Below, one piece after another: positions 1 to 11,504 of a stretch of DNA of 64,000 nt. The stretch spans positions 1 through 64,000 of the forward strand of contig JABCRI010001043.1 of assembly GCA_015143295.1 (NCBI GenBank). The letters are read 5' to 3'. The translations under genes were made by a program, and so were the position numbers. A model generated the notes under the pieces. The model had not been told where the DNA came from. It was given only the letters and a program-made list of their open reading frames with translations, and made no database searches. The DNA comes from Tetracentron sinense. Lineage: Eukaryota > Streptophyta > Magnoliopsida > Trochodendrales > Trochodendraceae. Each line of letters begins with the position of its first letter. Position 1 is the stretch's first letter.

Positions 1-360
1 GGTTGAAGAACGGCATTTTTCTTATGTGGTCAAATTCACGTTCAGAAGAATTAACAGATTTGAGGGTTCAGGTGTCCCTCCAAGTTTTTTTTTTTTTTGC
101 CTTAGTTTTTTCCTGAGTATGGGCCCTCGTTTTTTGAGTAAACTGGTCCATCCGAGGTGGGAAAATTCTTAATCTTCTTACTACAGTAAGTTCCATAACC
201 CCCCTTTTAAGAGAGTCTAATGATAAAGAGATTAATAACGATGTGTGCATTTGGTAGTATTTTGAATGACGTCTTAGGTGTCCACGCCCACCTTCTTCAG
301 CAGCCCTGCGAAGATTCCTCACTCTTAAGGTTCATCTGCAGAAGGTCCTCCTACCTTAGT
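1..360. other. Unassigned AT-rich sequence
   Basis: No coding frame or element end can be supported here. There is a T-run near 87-98. It lies just outside the left copy of the long direct repeat. Confidence 0.4.
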
Positions 361-1690
361 GTTTTTTTCAAATTAACCATAATGTAGTTAACTTAAAGCC
401 TCTTACAAGGACGCGCATGGGCATCATTTCAAATTATCCATGGGCTCTCTGTTATCACTTCTACTGCTCCAATACAATTTACTATATACTCTCTCCCTAA
501 TTAATTAATTTTTAATCTTTTAATTACAATTTTGGAGGGCTTAACTTTGACCACGTCGTCAGGTCACTAACTAGTCCCTCGTGTGATGGGGGCTATAGGG
601 CCGATCTGGTGTACTAACACGTCGTGCTTTGCTTTGTTATTTACCTAATGAGGGCAGCTGTTGGGTTCCATAGTTATCAAAAAAGGCCTCGTGCTGGTTC
701 GTGTTTTTTACCTAAGAAGTAAGCGGTTTGACATTCTACCGGGCCCTTACCTACCTACGCAGGAAACCCAAACCTGGATAAGGGTAACATTGGACTCTTC
801 GACGGCCCGATAGCTCTGCATTTGGTAAAATGTTTATCGTAAGGCCGGGTCGTTTTATGATATTTTTTGTTTTATAGGTGACGACTGCAGGTACTTTACG
901 ATCATGCATAAAACTTTGGGGGGCATGGCCAGGCACCTCCCTCGACCCCAGCATCCTCCCAGTCAAAAAAGGTTAATAGGTTCGGTGGGAGTTAGGTTAA
1001 TAAGGCCTCGGCTTTGGCTCGGCGAAGAGCCAAAAAGGCTCGTTCTCTCGGGGTTGCCATGACCTGGTGCGACAGTTATGCGTACAAATTGGGGAGAATT
1101 CCATTCCAGTTTGTTTTTAATTTTTTATTTTTCAGTCATTGCCATTGTGGTATGATCAAGTTTAACCCAAACACAAAGTCATTCCCTTTACTCCCCATAA
1201 TTTGACTTCTTCCGTTCGCTCCCCATTTTATAGTCTCCACTCCCTTATTCTCACCATACCTTATCGCCACTTGTCTTATATGGTGGAGATCAATTCCTGG
1301 GCCCCGATGATTAGGACTCTCACACCACCTGTCACCTATTTCTTGGACCCTGGACACCTTCCCTATTCTCATGACCCCGAGACGCCTTTAGACGATCGCC
1401 CAATGCCAGAATGGTACCTGGGGAGTGGAGCCATAACGGGGTTGGGGTGGGACTTGTGTTAAAATCTACTTCCCTTTTAAAGAGGTATGCGCCTTTCAAA
1501 AGAGGTTAATTTTCCAAAGGCATCTCGATCCTCTATCGTGAACTGCTATATATATAACACTGCTCAATCAGTCGAACGTTTTTAGATTAGTTGGGACACA
1601 ACCAACAACTCCTTAATATGGCTGGTCTCCCCTCGTCTACACTTGGTAAATAAACAATTTATAGCTAATCTGTACAGTACGCCCTCATCC
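361..1690 (+). repeat. Left copy of a degenerate long direct repeat (possible LTR)
   Basis: Blocks of this stretch recur in the same order and orientation at about 3810-5905. Positions 507-570 match 3951-4015, 950-1010 match 4180-4235, and 1480-1690 match 5700-5905. The last block has a TATA-like run (near 1549) followed by a shared CAGTCGAACGTTT-type segment, as expected for an LTR promoter and R region. Copies are strongly diverged. No clear TG...CA ends or target duplication were found, so an ordinary segmental duplication is possible. Confidence 0.5.
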
Positions 1691-3809
1691 ATGCATTATT
1701 AGGTGGTTGTAGGGTATAGGATCACCTAAGAGGATCATCAGCTGGCTTCCAAAGATTCGACTGCTTCCACTTTCAAGAGAAGTCGTAGTAATTTATCATT
1801 GACCTCTGTTCCGTGTTACTGCCCCTTTAGGATGTGGTTGGGCCATTGTACACCTCGGGGCCTTGACCACAAACGACTCGGCTGCACTCTTAATTGATCG
1901 TCACCACGAAATCATTTGATTGAGGGTTCGAACCATTAGATTTGAGGGTTTTAATCGCCGTAGTCGGCACAATGTTTAAGGGTCTTTCGCTTTTAAATGG
2001 AATGGAAGCTCATGCGAATGCATGCCCGCTCTGGCTTTCCGGATCCAGAGCCGGAGGTGAAGCCCTATGAGGCGCTTTGATCACTTCAATGAATATGATA
2101 CAATGTGCGATTTTTCTGGACTGTCCACCACGCCGCTAATTGCTCCCTTCAGTCTTGATTCACTGGTACGTAAGAAACAGAGTATGAATGGAGATTTTCC
2201 AGTTGTTTGATGTATAAGTGTGAGGGTTTGTATCCTTAATACTTCCGATGCAACGTTCGGATAGGAAGAATATGATTGCGTAAAGTTTGGGATAATATTT
2301 AGTGAAAATACGAATTTTCGTGCTCTTGGTGCACTGTCTACTATGGGTATTTATTGCTAAGCTGTTGTATTCATAAAATGACCATGTCACTTACTTTATA
2401 ATCATTACCAAATTATATTGATAGATCTTAAGCTTCCGTTCACCCATCCTGTGAGCCTACCTTTTCTAAGGTCTGTTTGGGTTCGAAAGTATGCTGAAAG
2501 ACCACATTTTAATGTTAGACTGTTTTTCAACCTAACACAGAGATAATACTCGTCTCCAAATTATTTTGTCCTGTAAGTTTGAGATCTCGTTGTTGACCAA
2601 GCACGAGTTCGTTGTGTCTGTGAAGCAGATAAATAACGCCGTTTGTCCCAAAACTAACTATATAATGTCGTTCTTTTCAAGATAACAGTTCTTTTGTCCG
2701 GAGAGACGCTTTCCGACTCATTGAATACGGGTCCTTTCATCCGTTTGTCAAACACGAAGATTCACCTCGTCTACACACACTTATTCTTTTTTTTACAATT
2801 TTTATCATTACAACACCAAAGTCAAAACATTTTAAAAAAGTTGCCTTCCGGTTGTCATCTTTTGCTACGTCACTCAGTCTTACTCATTAGTGATCTCCCC
2901 CAATGCACTACTAGGCGATGTGGCCGCTGCTACTCACATTAATAGAACTCTTCCACTTGGGTGTATTCGAGCCGAGTTGGAATTGAACTTGTTTTTAAGC
3001 CCTGCTCGAGCCTAATTCGGCTCAACTTTTTAGGCTCAAAGCTCGGCTGAAGTATTGGCTCAAGATCCTCGTTTTCATAAAAAGTAGTTTTTTATTTATT
3101 TAAAAAAAATGTATCTAATATTATAAGTATACTCTTAGTTCTATAATATTATATACTCAACCATATACTATTAAATTATAAATTACTTTCTTATAATATC
3201 GATTCTCAAGGCCAACCTATGTAAGTTTGTCATGCCCGAAACCCATATATACAATATATCTCATATTGCATATCTTCTCTGAAGCGTGAACCGGACCAAC
3301 CCACAATAATGAATGCATTTTAATAACATAAAATCATTTCGATGTATTAATATTCGAATATTACTAATAAGTTTTAAAACAAACAGTCTAAAGTGTATCT
3401 AAGTTCTCATAGATTTTTCTACCTACTCATTCACTCTCAAAACCCAATACTAGAGTGATCTTCTACACACCCTCTCCTCTCTCTCTACTTTTGTTTTTAA
3501 TCTACACAGACTCTTTTCACTTGGACGTTTGTTTATGCAATTCTTTTCCTCCTCACATGCGAAGGCAAATTGTCCACATTAGAGAATAAAGAAACACATA
3601 AAGAATATATGAATTTAAATAAACATACTAATTTTTGTCGCCTAGGCGTTGCCTTGCCTAACTAGACCTCATTGCATAAGCATTGCCCAGATACCTTGAC
3701 TACATTGGAGTATCCTTACATATGGCATCTTGGTACTTTACCACGGAATTTTAGGGGAAAGATAAGGGAAACAGAACCAACACTCCCATCATCCATTTAA
3801 CTTTTTTTT
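1691..3809. other. Sequence between the two long direct repeats
   Basis: If the flanking copies are LTRs this would be the internal region, but I see no gag, protease, integrase or reverse transcriptase motif on either strand, so it would be non-autonomous or eroded. About 2945-3075 is rich in GAGCC/GGCTC inverted motifs typical of a MITE. About 3635-3710 carries a GCCTAGGCG-type segment related to the element at 57913-58106. The rest is AT-rich. Confidence 0.35.
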
Positions 3810-4132
3810 ATAAAAAAAATATTAACCTTAATTTAGTTAAGTTTAAGGAGTGTTAAAAGGACATGTGGAATAACATTCAATTATGAATGAGCGGCCACCT
3901 AATCACTGCTCTCAATAAAATTAATTATTGTTCTAAATAAAATTTATTATATTTTTAATCTTTTAATCACAAATTTTTGAAAGGGCTAAACTTCCCACGT
4001 AATCAACAATCTAAAGTTATTTTGGGGGTACTCCCTCCTCACGTCACCTCCTGAGGAGGTGATTATTTTCTATATAAATAATAGCAAAAAAAATTTATAC
4101 TATTATGTAATAAAAATAAATAAAAAAATTTT

Positions 4133-4157
4133 GGGGGGGGGGGGGGGGGGGGGGGGG
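4133..4157 (+). repeat. 25-base poly(G) run
   Basis: An uninterrupted run of 25 G follows an AT-rich stretch. Such runs are rare in plant DNA and hard to sequence, so the length may be inaccurate. Confidence 0.95.
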
Positions 4158-4244
4158 CGATGACCCACCCTCGCCCCCCACTGACTCTGCCCAGTCTAGG
4201 TTAATAGGTTGGTTAGGAGTTAGGTCAGTAGTCAGCCTCTTAAC

Positions 4245-4753
4245 TAGGGCTGTCAATGGACCGGATCATGATCCGGATCCGATCCGAATCCGATCCGATT
4301 AGCCGGACTTTGGACCCTATATGTGATCCGTCGGATCGGATTCGGATCGGATCGGTGGAATCCGATTATAATCGGATCGGATCTGGATATAGGGTGATCC
4401 GATCCGATTAAAATCCGATCCGATAATAATAATAATTTTTAATTATTTTAAATATATTATTTAGATTTTCTATGTATAAAATATTAATTTTAAAAAAAAT
4501 TAACATTAATTAGTATTAATTAAGGTATTATTAGATTTTTTATTATTAAAATAGATTTTTTTTTTTAAAAATAACCTTACTCGGATCGGATCGGATCGGA
4601 TTCGGATCGGACGATATATAATCGGATCGGATTCGGATCGGCTACTTCATGATCCAATGGATCTCGGATCGGATTCGGATCAGTCGGATTCTTAATCGGA
4701 TCGGATTCGGATCTAGGCAGATCCGGTCCGAATCCGATCCATTGACAGCCCTA
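4245..4753 (+). mobile_element. hAT-type MITE, GGATCC/CGGATC-rich family, copy 1
   Basis: The ends are inverted repeats, TAGGGCTGTCAATGGA on the left and its complement on the right. They are flanked by a perfect 8-bp target duplication CTCTTAAC (4237-4244 and 4754-4761), the hAT signature. The interior has arms packed with GATCCGATCCGAATCC-type repeats around an AT-rich centre with no coding capacity. Apparent reading frames in the arms come from this repeat. Two relatives in the same orientation lie at 47623-48094 and 48965-49389. Confidence 0.92.
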
Positions 4754-5174
4754 CTCTTAACCCCCGATGTGGGACTGGGTCCTCTGCCCGCCCAAAGGGG
4801 ATACACACAGCCACTAGGACGGACAAGCCCATTTTGTTCAAGGCAACAGTTGCTAATTAACAGGAATAAGTGAAACAAGGTAAAATCCCTTCCTTTCCTC
4901 AATTAGTTCATTTGCCAGCAGCATATATGACCACCCAAATGACCATACCCGGCCATGGCGGAACCTCGCACTGAAAGCCAACCTTTCATTTTTGCATAAA
5001 CCATTGTATCTGAAACCAGAGGAACACCCTAAGGAAACAGGTAGAGACATGGATATATGGCCAAGAAGTGAGGAGAAGAAATAGCTTAGTTAGGAATCTC
5101 AAGGACAAGTGACTTGCATTTTCCATACAACCACAAAATGCAGTCGTGGCGTTGCATGAAGTCCTAATGATTAA

Positions 5175-5582
5175 GAGCATTCCTAGCAGCCTCACCAAAT
5201 TTTACTCACCAAAATAACCAAAATTCTTTTTTTTTTTTTTCTATTTTGGCTATCTACTATTTTAAAACACTCCCAACAGCCTCACTAATTTAACAAAAAA
5301 AGAAGATAAAGAAACATTATTTTATTATTTATGTGGAAAAACAAAAAAAGAAGGGATAGAGAAATATTATTTTATTATATTTGTGTGGATCACAATAGAG
5401 GAAGGGAGAGAAAAACATTATTTTATTATTTATATGAGACCACACAAAGGAAGGGAAAGAAATATTTGGTTTGGTCACCAAACCAAATGGTTACTTTCAA
5501 GAGGCTGCTGGAGAACCTTTTTGTATTTTGGCTCACCAAATTAACCAAAAAAGTTATTTTTGTGAGGCTGCTAGGAATGCTC
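5175..5582 (+). mobile_element. PIF/Harbinger (Tourist-like) MITE
   Basis: The terminal inverted repeat GAGCATTCCTAGCAGCCTCA is matched at the right end by the complement of a near-identical sequence. TAA lies directly outside both ends (5172-5174 and 5583-5585), which fits the 3-bp TWA duplication of PIF/Harbinger elements. Inside, a unit of about 50 bp with an ATTATTTTATTAT core is repeated about three times (5315-5460). No transposase frame is present. Confidence 0.8.
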
Positions 5583-5972
5583 TAATGTCCAACAGGTGAT
5601 TCCCTTGGCTTATCCCCAGTGAAAACAGATTTACCCTTGTAACCAAGCAGGTCCTAAGAAGGAAGGGGAGGGTAGGAATTGTTCTCACTTTATAGGAAAG
5701 ATAAAAAGGAGAAGGATGCCTTTCTAAGAGATAATATTCCAAAGGCATCTTCATTCTGTATCACGTGACTGGTATATAAGCATATGCTTCAAATCAAGTC
5801 GAACGTTTCAAGATTAGTTTGAACACAAACACAAACAGCTCCATTAATTTGGCTGGTTGTCTTTGTCTAACTTGGGAATAAAAATATTTAGCTAATCTTT
5901 ACAGTAGACCATCTCGAACAATAGTTATAATGGGCCTTTTGCAGCAGTAGCTGTAAAAGGTCCCTTACAAGA

Positions 5973-6219
5973 CCACGTAGGAAAATAGGGTTACGCTTAG
6001 CTTTATTTAACTATGAGAAATGCTAGTGAGACGGCTAGTGAGACGGCAAAGGGTTGAGACCAAACTGAGACCGTGCATCAAACTTTTATTGAATCCATTT
6101 TTATTTTTTTGAGTCTCATGCATCACATTTAAGGTCTCATGTGGTCTCAGCCCTTTGCGGCCTCATTAGCATTTCTCAAAGTTAAATAAAGCTAAGCTTA
6201 ACCCTGTTTTCCTACGTGG
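5973..6219. mobile_element. Foldback MITE with arms of about 100 bp
   Basis: The segment starts CCACGTAGGAAAATAGGG and ends with the complement of CCACGTAGGAAAACAGGG. The arms stay complementary through TAGCTTTATTTAACT, GAGAAATGCTA and GCAAAGGG, leaving a short spacer near 6085-6110. The left arm has a small duplication (CTAGTGAGACGG twice). It would form a nearly complete hairpin. No clean target duplication was identified. Confidence 0.75.
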
Positions 6220-8100
6220 GGCATATTTTGGCCCATGCAAGAAGTGGTGGTCGTCCACCTATATGGGTATGAGTGTGGATATGGGTCAAATCCAAATCCC
6301 CATTTAATGATATCCCCTCTATATTTCAATCCATGGATTAAAACATAAAATAATTCAACAATCTATTATTTTGCTAGGATTAATTAACTTTTAGGAACAC
6401 TTCCATAAATTGCTCTAGGATATATTATTTTTTACTAATCCAAGGTTAACCCATTGACCCAATACTTTGGTTAACCTTGGAACTGCAAGTGACGTGAGAT
6501 ATTCATGTTGCAGTTGAATCACAGGGATAATATATATATTTACGATAATGAACCCCTCCACAAACAAATAAATGTGAGTGAATCCTTCTAACTATATTTT
6601 GCCTGATTTATTGATAAAAAAAAACTATATTACCTTTCATATATATTCGAGAATAGTTTACTATCTAACTAATCACATATGAAGATCATTGGGGCTCTAC
6701 AATAAACAATTAAGCCATGAGAAACCATATCTAGTGAAGAAAATAATGGACTTGAAGTCCTAGTTGGATCTTCACCATCGCTCAAGTAGGTCTTTGAATT
6801 AAGAGAGTACTTTGGTGATGTCAAAATAACTAGATAGCTACGCACTACTTACTAATTAATGAACTCCTTAAGTCAATGGATATCCATAGTAGATGTTTGT
6901 GATTGAAAGAACATCTAACTGATAGTAAGTTTTTTCAAGATGTTTCTCAATAACGCAATCAATCAATGTATTAAGCACCCGAATGTTGATGTACTCGAGA
7001 AAAAGCTACATCTCAACTGCTTAAAACATGTTAACATTGTGGCAGTCAGATAGATGTACTTATCGTCCACAAGAATATATGCCTATTAAGGCAAGGCACC
7101 TTCTAGTTGTGATTTGTTTCCAGACATTTTCTGGAGCCTCATGGAAGGTTATTTGCTAAAAGATAGCAATACATTGCTTCTTTAAAACTTAACCTAATAG
7201 GTAATGACAGTGTTAAGAGCTTGGGTAATCCATTGATTTTTACTGAACAAAGGCTGACCAGAGTTTTGAAATCTCAACTATAAAAGTCATAAGGTTTCAA
7301 ATAGCAATTGACTATAGTAAGGGGATAAATAACATGATACTACTCTAGATGATACCAGGTCATAGTTTGTACACTCGTTAGCAAACCTTAAACACTTGAC
7401 CAATTAAGATGCCCTTCAACTTCGATAGCAAGAGTATGTGATGCGGCGAGCGTTTAGATGACTCCGGCTTCACCAATCACACAACCTTCTACTGTATGGG
7501 GGTCATGATTTTTACTAGAACTTTTATGCCTTCTGTTTGGACTTTTGATGGTCCAAGACTCCATGAAGACTTCTGACACTTGCCCTGCAACATTATGCCC
7601 CTCTTATGAATAAGTCTTGGGATCAAGTCTCAAGAGAGAAACTCCCAATAAATTGGCAGCAGATTCATTGTTTATGTAGCAGGCGCCAACTCAATAAAAC
7701 CTAGTGGTGGAAGCAGAAAAAGGCAGTTCTACTGTTGTTCAAACAGTTACCTCCCTGAAGCATGCTTGGAAACATTATTCACGACAAAGTAGAAGCACTT
7801 GATCTGCAAATAACTCAGTAGTGTCTCCGCTATACACAACATCACATTGGCTAAATTGAGAGAAGTCTAATCAGGCCTATCTACTTTTGGATATCTAATG
7901 ACCTCTAATGGTTTGCAACAGACAAAGGCGTGACAGAAGTAGAATAATAAGGAGTCTTGATCAAAACTACTCCCGAAAAAAAAAAAGGCCAGAAGTACAT
8001 AGATACCCAATTTTTAAAGTCCGCGCATGGTTGCATATCTGTAATTGGCACCCGGTGTAGTTAATACTTAACTTATTCTATATCATATGGGCTAATAAAA
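6220..8100. other. Unassigned sequence
   Basis: No sustained reading frame, transposon end or repeat array was recognised. Composition is AT-rich with scattered short frames. It may be old transposon debris. Confidence 0.4.
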
Positions 8101-8107
8101 TAGTTGA

Positions 8108-9300
8108 TTATAGTTTGTTGCTGTAGCACCATGAAATCGGTGCAGTAATCCATAATGATGCCCAGGCGAATCCATTCAGACGTCCATGGAATGGGGTCAA
8201 AAAATCTTGATCATCCAAGCTGAAAACACCCCAATCATCCAAACTGGAGACCGCATAAGATTCCCGATCTTTCACGTGCCACTCATTTGATGTAAAAAAT
8301 CTATCATCATTCGAGAAATAGATGCAGCTGCCCCTACTAGCCCCCAGTTCCATTGCAGAAAACGACCTTGATCCACCTTGGCTTAAAAATAATATTCTGT
8401 CTACCAAGCTCTCTAGCTTAATCCAAACCCTCTGATGGAGATCCAGCTTAAATACCTTGAAATTAAAGGTTTTCAGAGTGGGGATTCCAGTAGTAAAATA
8501 TCGGCAGATGGGTAGAATATCCCCGCAAGACTCGATCAAGTACAACCTCCATCTCCAATACGGTGCAGGACTAGATGGTTTCTCTTCATGTATTGCCACT
8601 TCATAGAAATCACGATTCATTTGAAACAAAAATTAATTCCTTGGGTTCTGCCTTCTTCATTGCTGAGATAAAGCTCTTGGGTTCCATGACATCAACATTA
8701 CAATCCTCGCTCACCAAATAGAAATATCCATTACAGAAGACAGCATCCTCATAGTTGAGAGAGTCTTGGGACCTGACAACATAATCGCGCGCCACACTTT
8801 TTCTCCCAGAAGACAGCAGAAAAGCGCTTTAACGTGACTTACTAAGAGCAAACAAACACAGTTTTCATCAACAGGGGAGGACGAGAGGACCATCTTGTGA
8901 CTTGAGCCTGGAACCAAAGGAAGACCAATCTTTGCTCCTGTAAAGGGATTCAACAAAGAAATTAGAGATCTGGAGCAATATCTCTCAACCACTATTAAAC
9001 AATCCTCGTGAGATCCCCAGCAGAATTTTCCGTAGGCCTCAGGCACCTTAAGCTCCCAAACCTTGTTTTCTAGAATGCTCAAACAAAAAATCTGGTCATG
9101 CTTCTATTTTTGCCACGGAGCAAGAGCCATGGAAACTTACGTGTGCGATTCTCCGCTACAACGGATCTCCATGGCTTGCAAACATTGCCGAAAGAGAGAC
9201 AATCTAGCAGAGGTAGTCGGTCCGAAATCGCCTCGAGAAGACACACCGGTAGTCCTGCGGCCCAATCAACACTATGAGTCCACCTATCCTCTTCTTGCCT
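8108..9300 (-). pseudogene. F-box/DUF295 (KIB-type) gene relic, frameshifted
   Basis: Reading leftwards on the minus strand, 9300-9085 encodes an F-box-like helix segment with DWAAGLPVCLLEAISDRL, then LDCLSFGNVCKPWRSVVAEN and FPWLLL. This is the usual N-terminus of plant F-box/DUF295 proteins. The DUF295 propeller continues in another frame at 9082-8800 (ENKVWELKVPEA, LLNPFTGAKIGLPLVP), shifts again at 8795-8615 (EDAVFCNGYFYLVSED) and again at 8629-8108 (WRLYLIESCGDIL, LFLSQGGSRSFSAMELG, RGSCIYFSNDDR, DDWGVFSLDD). Domain order is complete, but at least three frame changes interrupt a gene class that is normally intronless here, and a stop lies directly upstream at 9301-9303. A near-tandem duplication of about 50 bp around 9250-9350 scrambles the start. 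Family members are SKP1-cullin substrate adaptors; this copy should be inactive unless the shifts are sequencing errors. Confidence 0.85.
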
Positions 9301-10029
9301 CTATCTTCCTTCTCCCTGCCCTAACAACAATATGAGGCCCTCTATCCTCCAATTGTTTCTGCTTAAGCATCTTTTTTCTCCCTTCCATCCAATACTTGGC
9401 AGTATTTATGCTGCTACACTCAACAGACATAAACATGACATTACAGTAGGCATTATAGCAAAAATGGCTGCCAAAGATCAATTTTAGTCACATATACTAG
9501 TTTGTCACTAAAAAGTTGCTAACTATTTATAATATTCATTAACCATGACCTTCAAGGAATACATTTGTAGATTCTCAAAAGCATATGGGAAGGAAAACAT
9601 TGCTAGACCATTATAATATACAAATATACATGTAGATATATACGTGATGACGTTATACATAGTATACATATATGCAATGACATTAACATGGAGCAAGAAG
9701 CAACAATTCAATAAGATCATTCTTACAGTCCCATCCTACCCAGGTGAAAGATTATAGGTTGTGTTCAAGAAGCAACAACGCGCAGTTTTGGTTTGTCGAA
9801 TTCTTCGTGAATTTTTGGATTTCCGAATTTCCCGAATTATTCCTGAATTAGTCCCCAATTTAGCAAAAAAACAACTTATTTTATATTTTTAATCAAATAG
9901 TTCAGTGTATTTTTATAATTATTATTTTATTTGTTATTTTTCCCAAATTTTCTACAATTTTTTTCAAATTTTTCTGAACTTGACCCCTATTGAATTATTC
10001 ATGAATCCACCCAAACTTTATCACTATGC
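9301..10029. other. Unassigned AT-rich sequence
   Basis: The first part is the disrupted upstream flank of the F-box relic, including a short frame containing MEGRKKMLKQKQLEDRG that may be part of its original N-terminus. From about 9775 to 10010 there is GAATT-rich sequence with weak inverted symmetry, perhaps a degraded MITE. No element ends are defined. Confidence 0.35.
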
Positions 10030-10650
10030 TTGCACATTCCTTTCCTCATAAGGTTGTTTGGTCCTCAGGCGTCTCATCAAAAGTATCTTTCTTCCTATGG
10101 ACCACAACTCTGAATAATTTTTTTACTAATGATCACTTAAAGAGTAGAGAGTGGAATATGGCAAACGCACCTACTTATGCCTATTTGAGGAAGAGACAGT
10201 AGATCATTTGACCCTGCACTGTCCGATTGTCTTTAGGATTTGGGCTTTCTTCTTGTCTCGGTTAGGTGTGGAGTGGCCAGTGGGTCTTCCCACTATCCTT
10301 CCTGAGCTTCTTATCAGGTTGGCAATTGTTGACACTGGTAGGGCAAATTGGATTATGTTACCTGGAGCAATTTCTTGGGGCATTTAGAAAGAGAGGAATA
10401 GACGCGTTTTGGACAACTACTCATCCAACCCTCGTATTTTAGCTCGTATTCGGCGATTGTTTGTGAAATGGTTCTCCATTAGCCAGTTGGGAGGGGAAGT
10501 GGGTGATATTTTGTTGTGAGAAAATCCACTCCCATATATTTCATTTGTCATTTTTACTTTGTATTTCCTTCTTGTTAAACCCCTTCAGTTTACCCCTTTG
10601 TGTTGTTTTTATCATTTGCTATTTTAATATAATTGATAAACCGATCAAAA
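10030..10650 (+). mobile_element. 3' end of a plant L1-type LINE
   Basis: Translation shows the zf-RVT region found after reverse transcriptase in plant LINEs: VVWSSGVSSKVSFFLW, then after a frame change ETVDHLTLHCPIVFRIWAFF, and after a TAG near 10384 KERNRRVLDN. The end is AT-rich with a short A-run (10647-10655), as for a poly(A) tail. A frameshift and the stop show it is dead. The 5' part is missing. Confidence 0.8.
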
Positions 10651-11504
10651 AAAAATGGAGCAGCTAAGGAATTTTGCATGGATTTAGTGCACGCAACTTA
10701 AATTGATGTGTATTACTACTCCATCTAATACTAAGTCTGAATTTACATGTTATGGAGCCCATTGACATGGATATTAGCACTGAAGCACTAAAAGTTGAAA
10801 GTGATGAAATTGGTGACTCCTTGTGATAAGTTCAGATTTCAAATTTTAAATGCTAGTGGAAGCAAAGTTAGTCAAAGCAAACTTAAGTAATGCAGGGTTT
10901 TTATTCGAGGGGAGGTTCTTCCATTCTCGTGAGTGAAGGAACTGCCATGATTTTTCGGTGGGAGTTGAATGATTCACTGAAGTCCAAACCGAGAACAGGG
11001 AACAAGAAAGTGCAAGAATTCTATCATGGTAGATACAAATAGTAATTTACAGAATTCTAATTTCCCTAGGGTGTGGCAGGATCAAATTGCCTGAAATTCC
11101 TAAGAGTGGAGAGTTTCACTACTTGGATGTGCTAGGGAAATGAAATATAAGATCCTGGGAATTCAGTTTTTTGTTGGGTGATGAATTGTCTCATCCGTCC
11201 GCCTAAACCAGTTCACAGTCGTACGGACACTACTGCATTTGCCATTAGATCCAGAAAGGAGAAGAGGAAAGGTGGGAGAGTAGAGGGAAGCCAAGGAGAG
11301 AGAGTTCCCAAAATATCTTCTAAAAGAGTCCCCCTTGCCAGAATAGGGAGAGATCCCATATATGCCAATCTCTACACAGAAGTTAATACCCACTAAGGCA
11401 TATTCCTGTAACTGCTCCCCAATTAAGTGGCTGTCATTGGGCATGTTTCAGGGTTACAAGTTATGATATGAAACCGCTTTATGCATCCATGATCCATTAA
11501 CACA
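10651..11504. other. Unassigned sequence
   Basis: Overlapping open frames of 70-90 codons exist on both strands at 11163-11444, but neither shows a family motif or splice context, so I do not call a gene. Confidence 0.35.

Larger units (their letters stand above)
3810..5905 (+). repeat. Right copy of the long direct repeat, split by two MITEs
   Basis: This is the partner of 361-1690. It is longer because the elements at 4245-4753 and 5175-5582 have inserted into it. Removing them brings the matching blocks into similar spacing. The TATA-like motif is near 5772 (TATATAAGC) and the shared AAGTCGAACGTTTC segment follows. Confidence 0.5.

Noticed and set aside
4642..4902. Overlapping open frames on both strands rich in Arg/Ile/Ser
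   Set aside because: They are read-throughs of the GGATCC-type repeat arms of the hAT MITE; both strands are open for the same reason.
11163..11444. Opposed open frames of 93 and 72 codons
   Set aside because: Neither shows a domain; mutual overlap suggests chance in a GC-richer patch.
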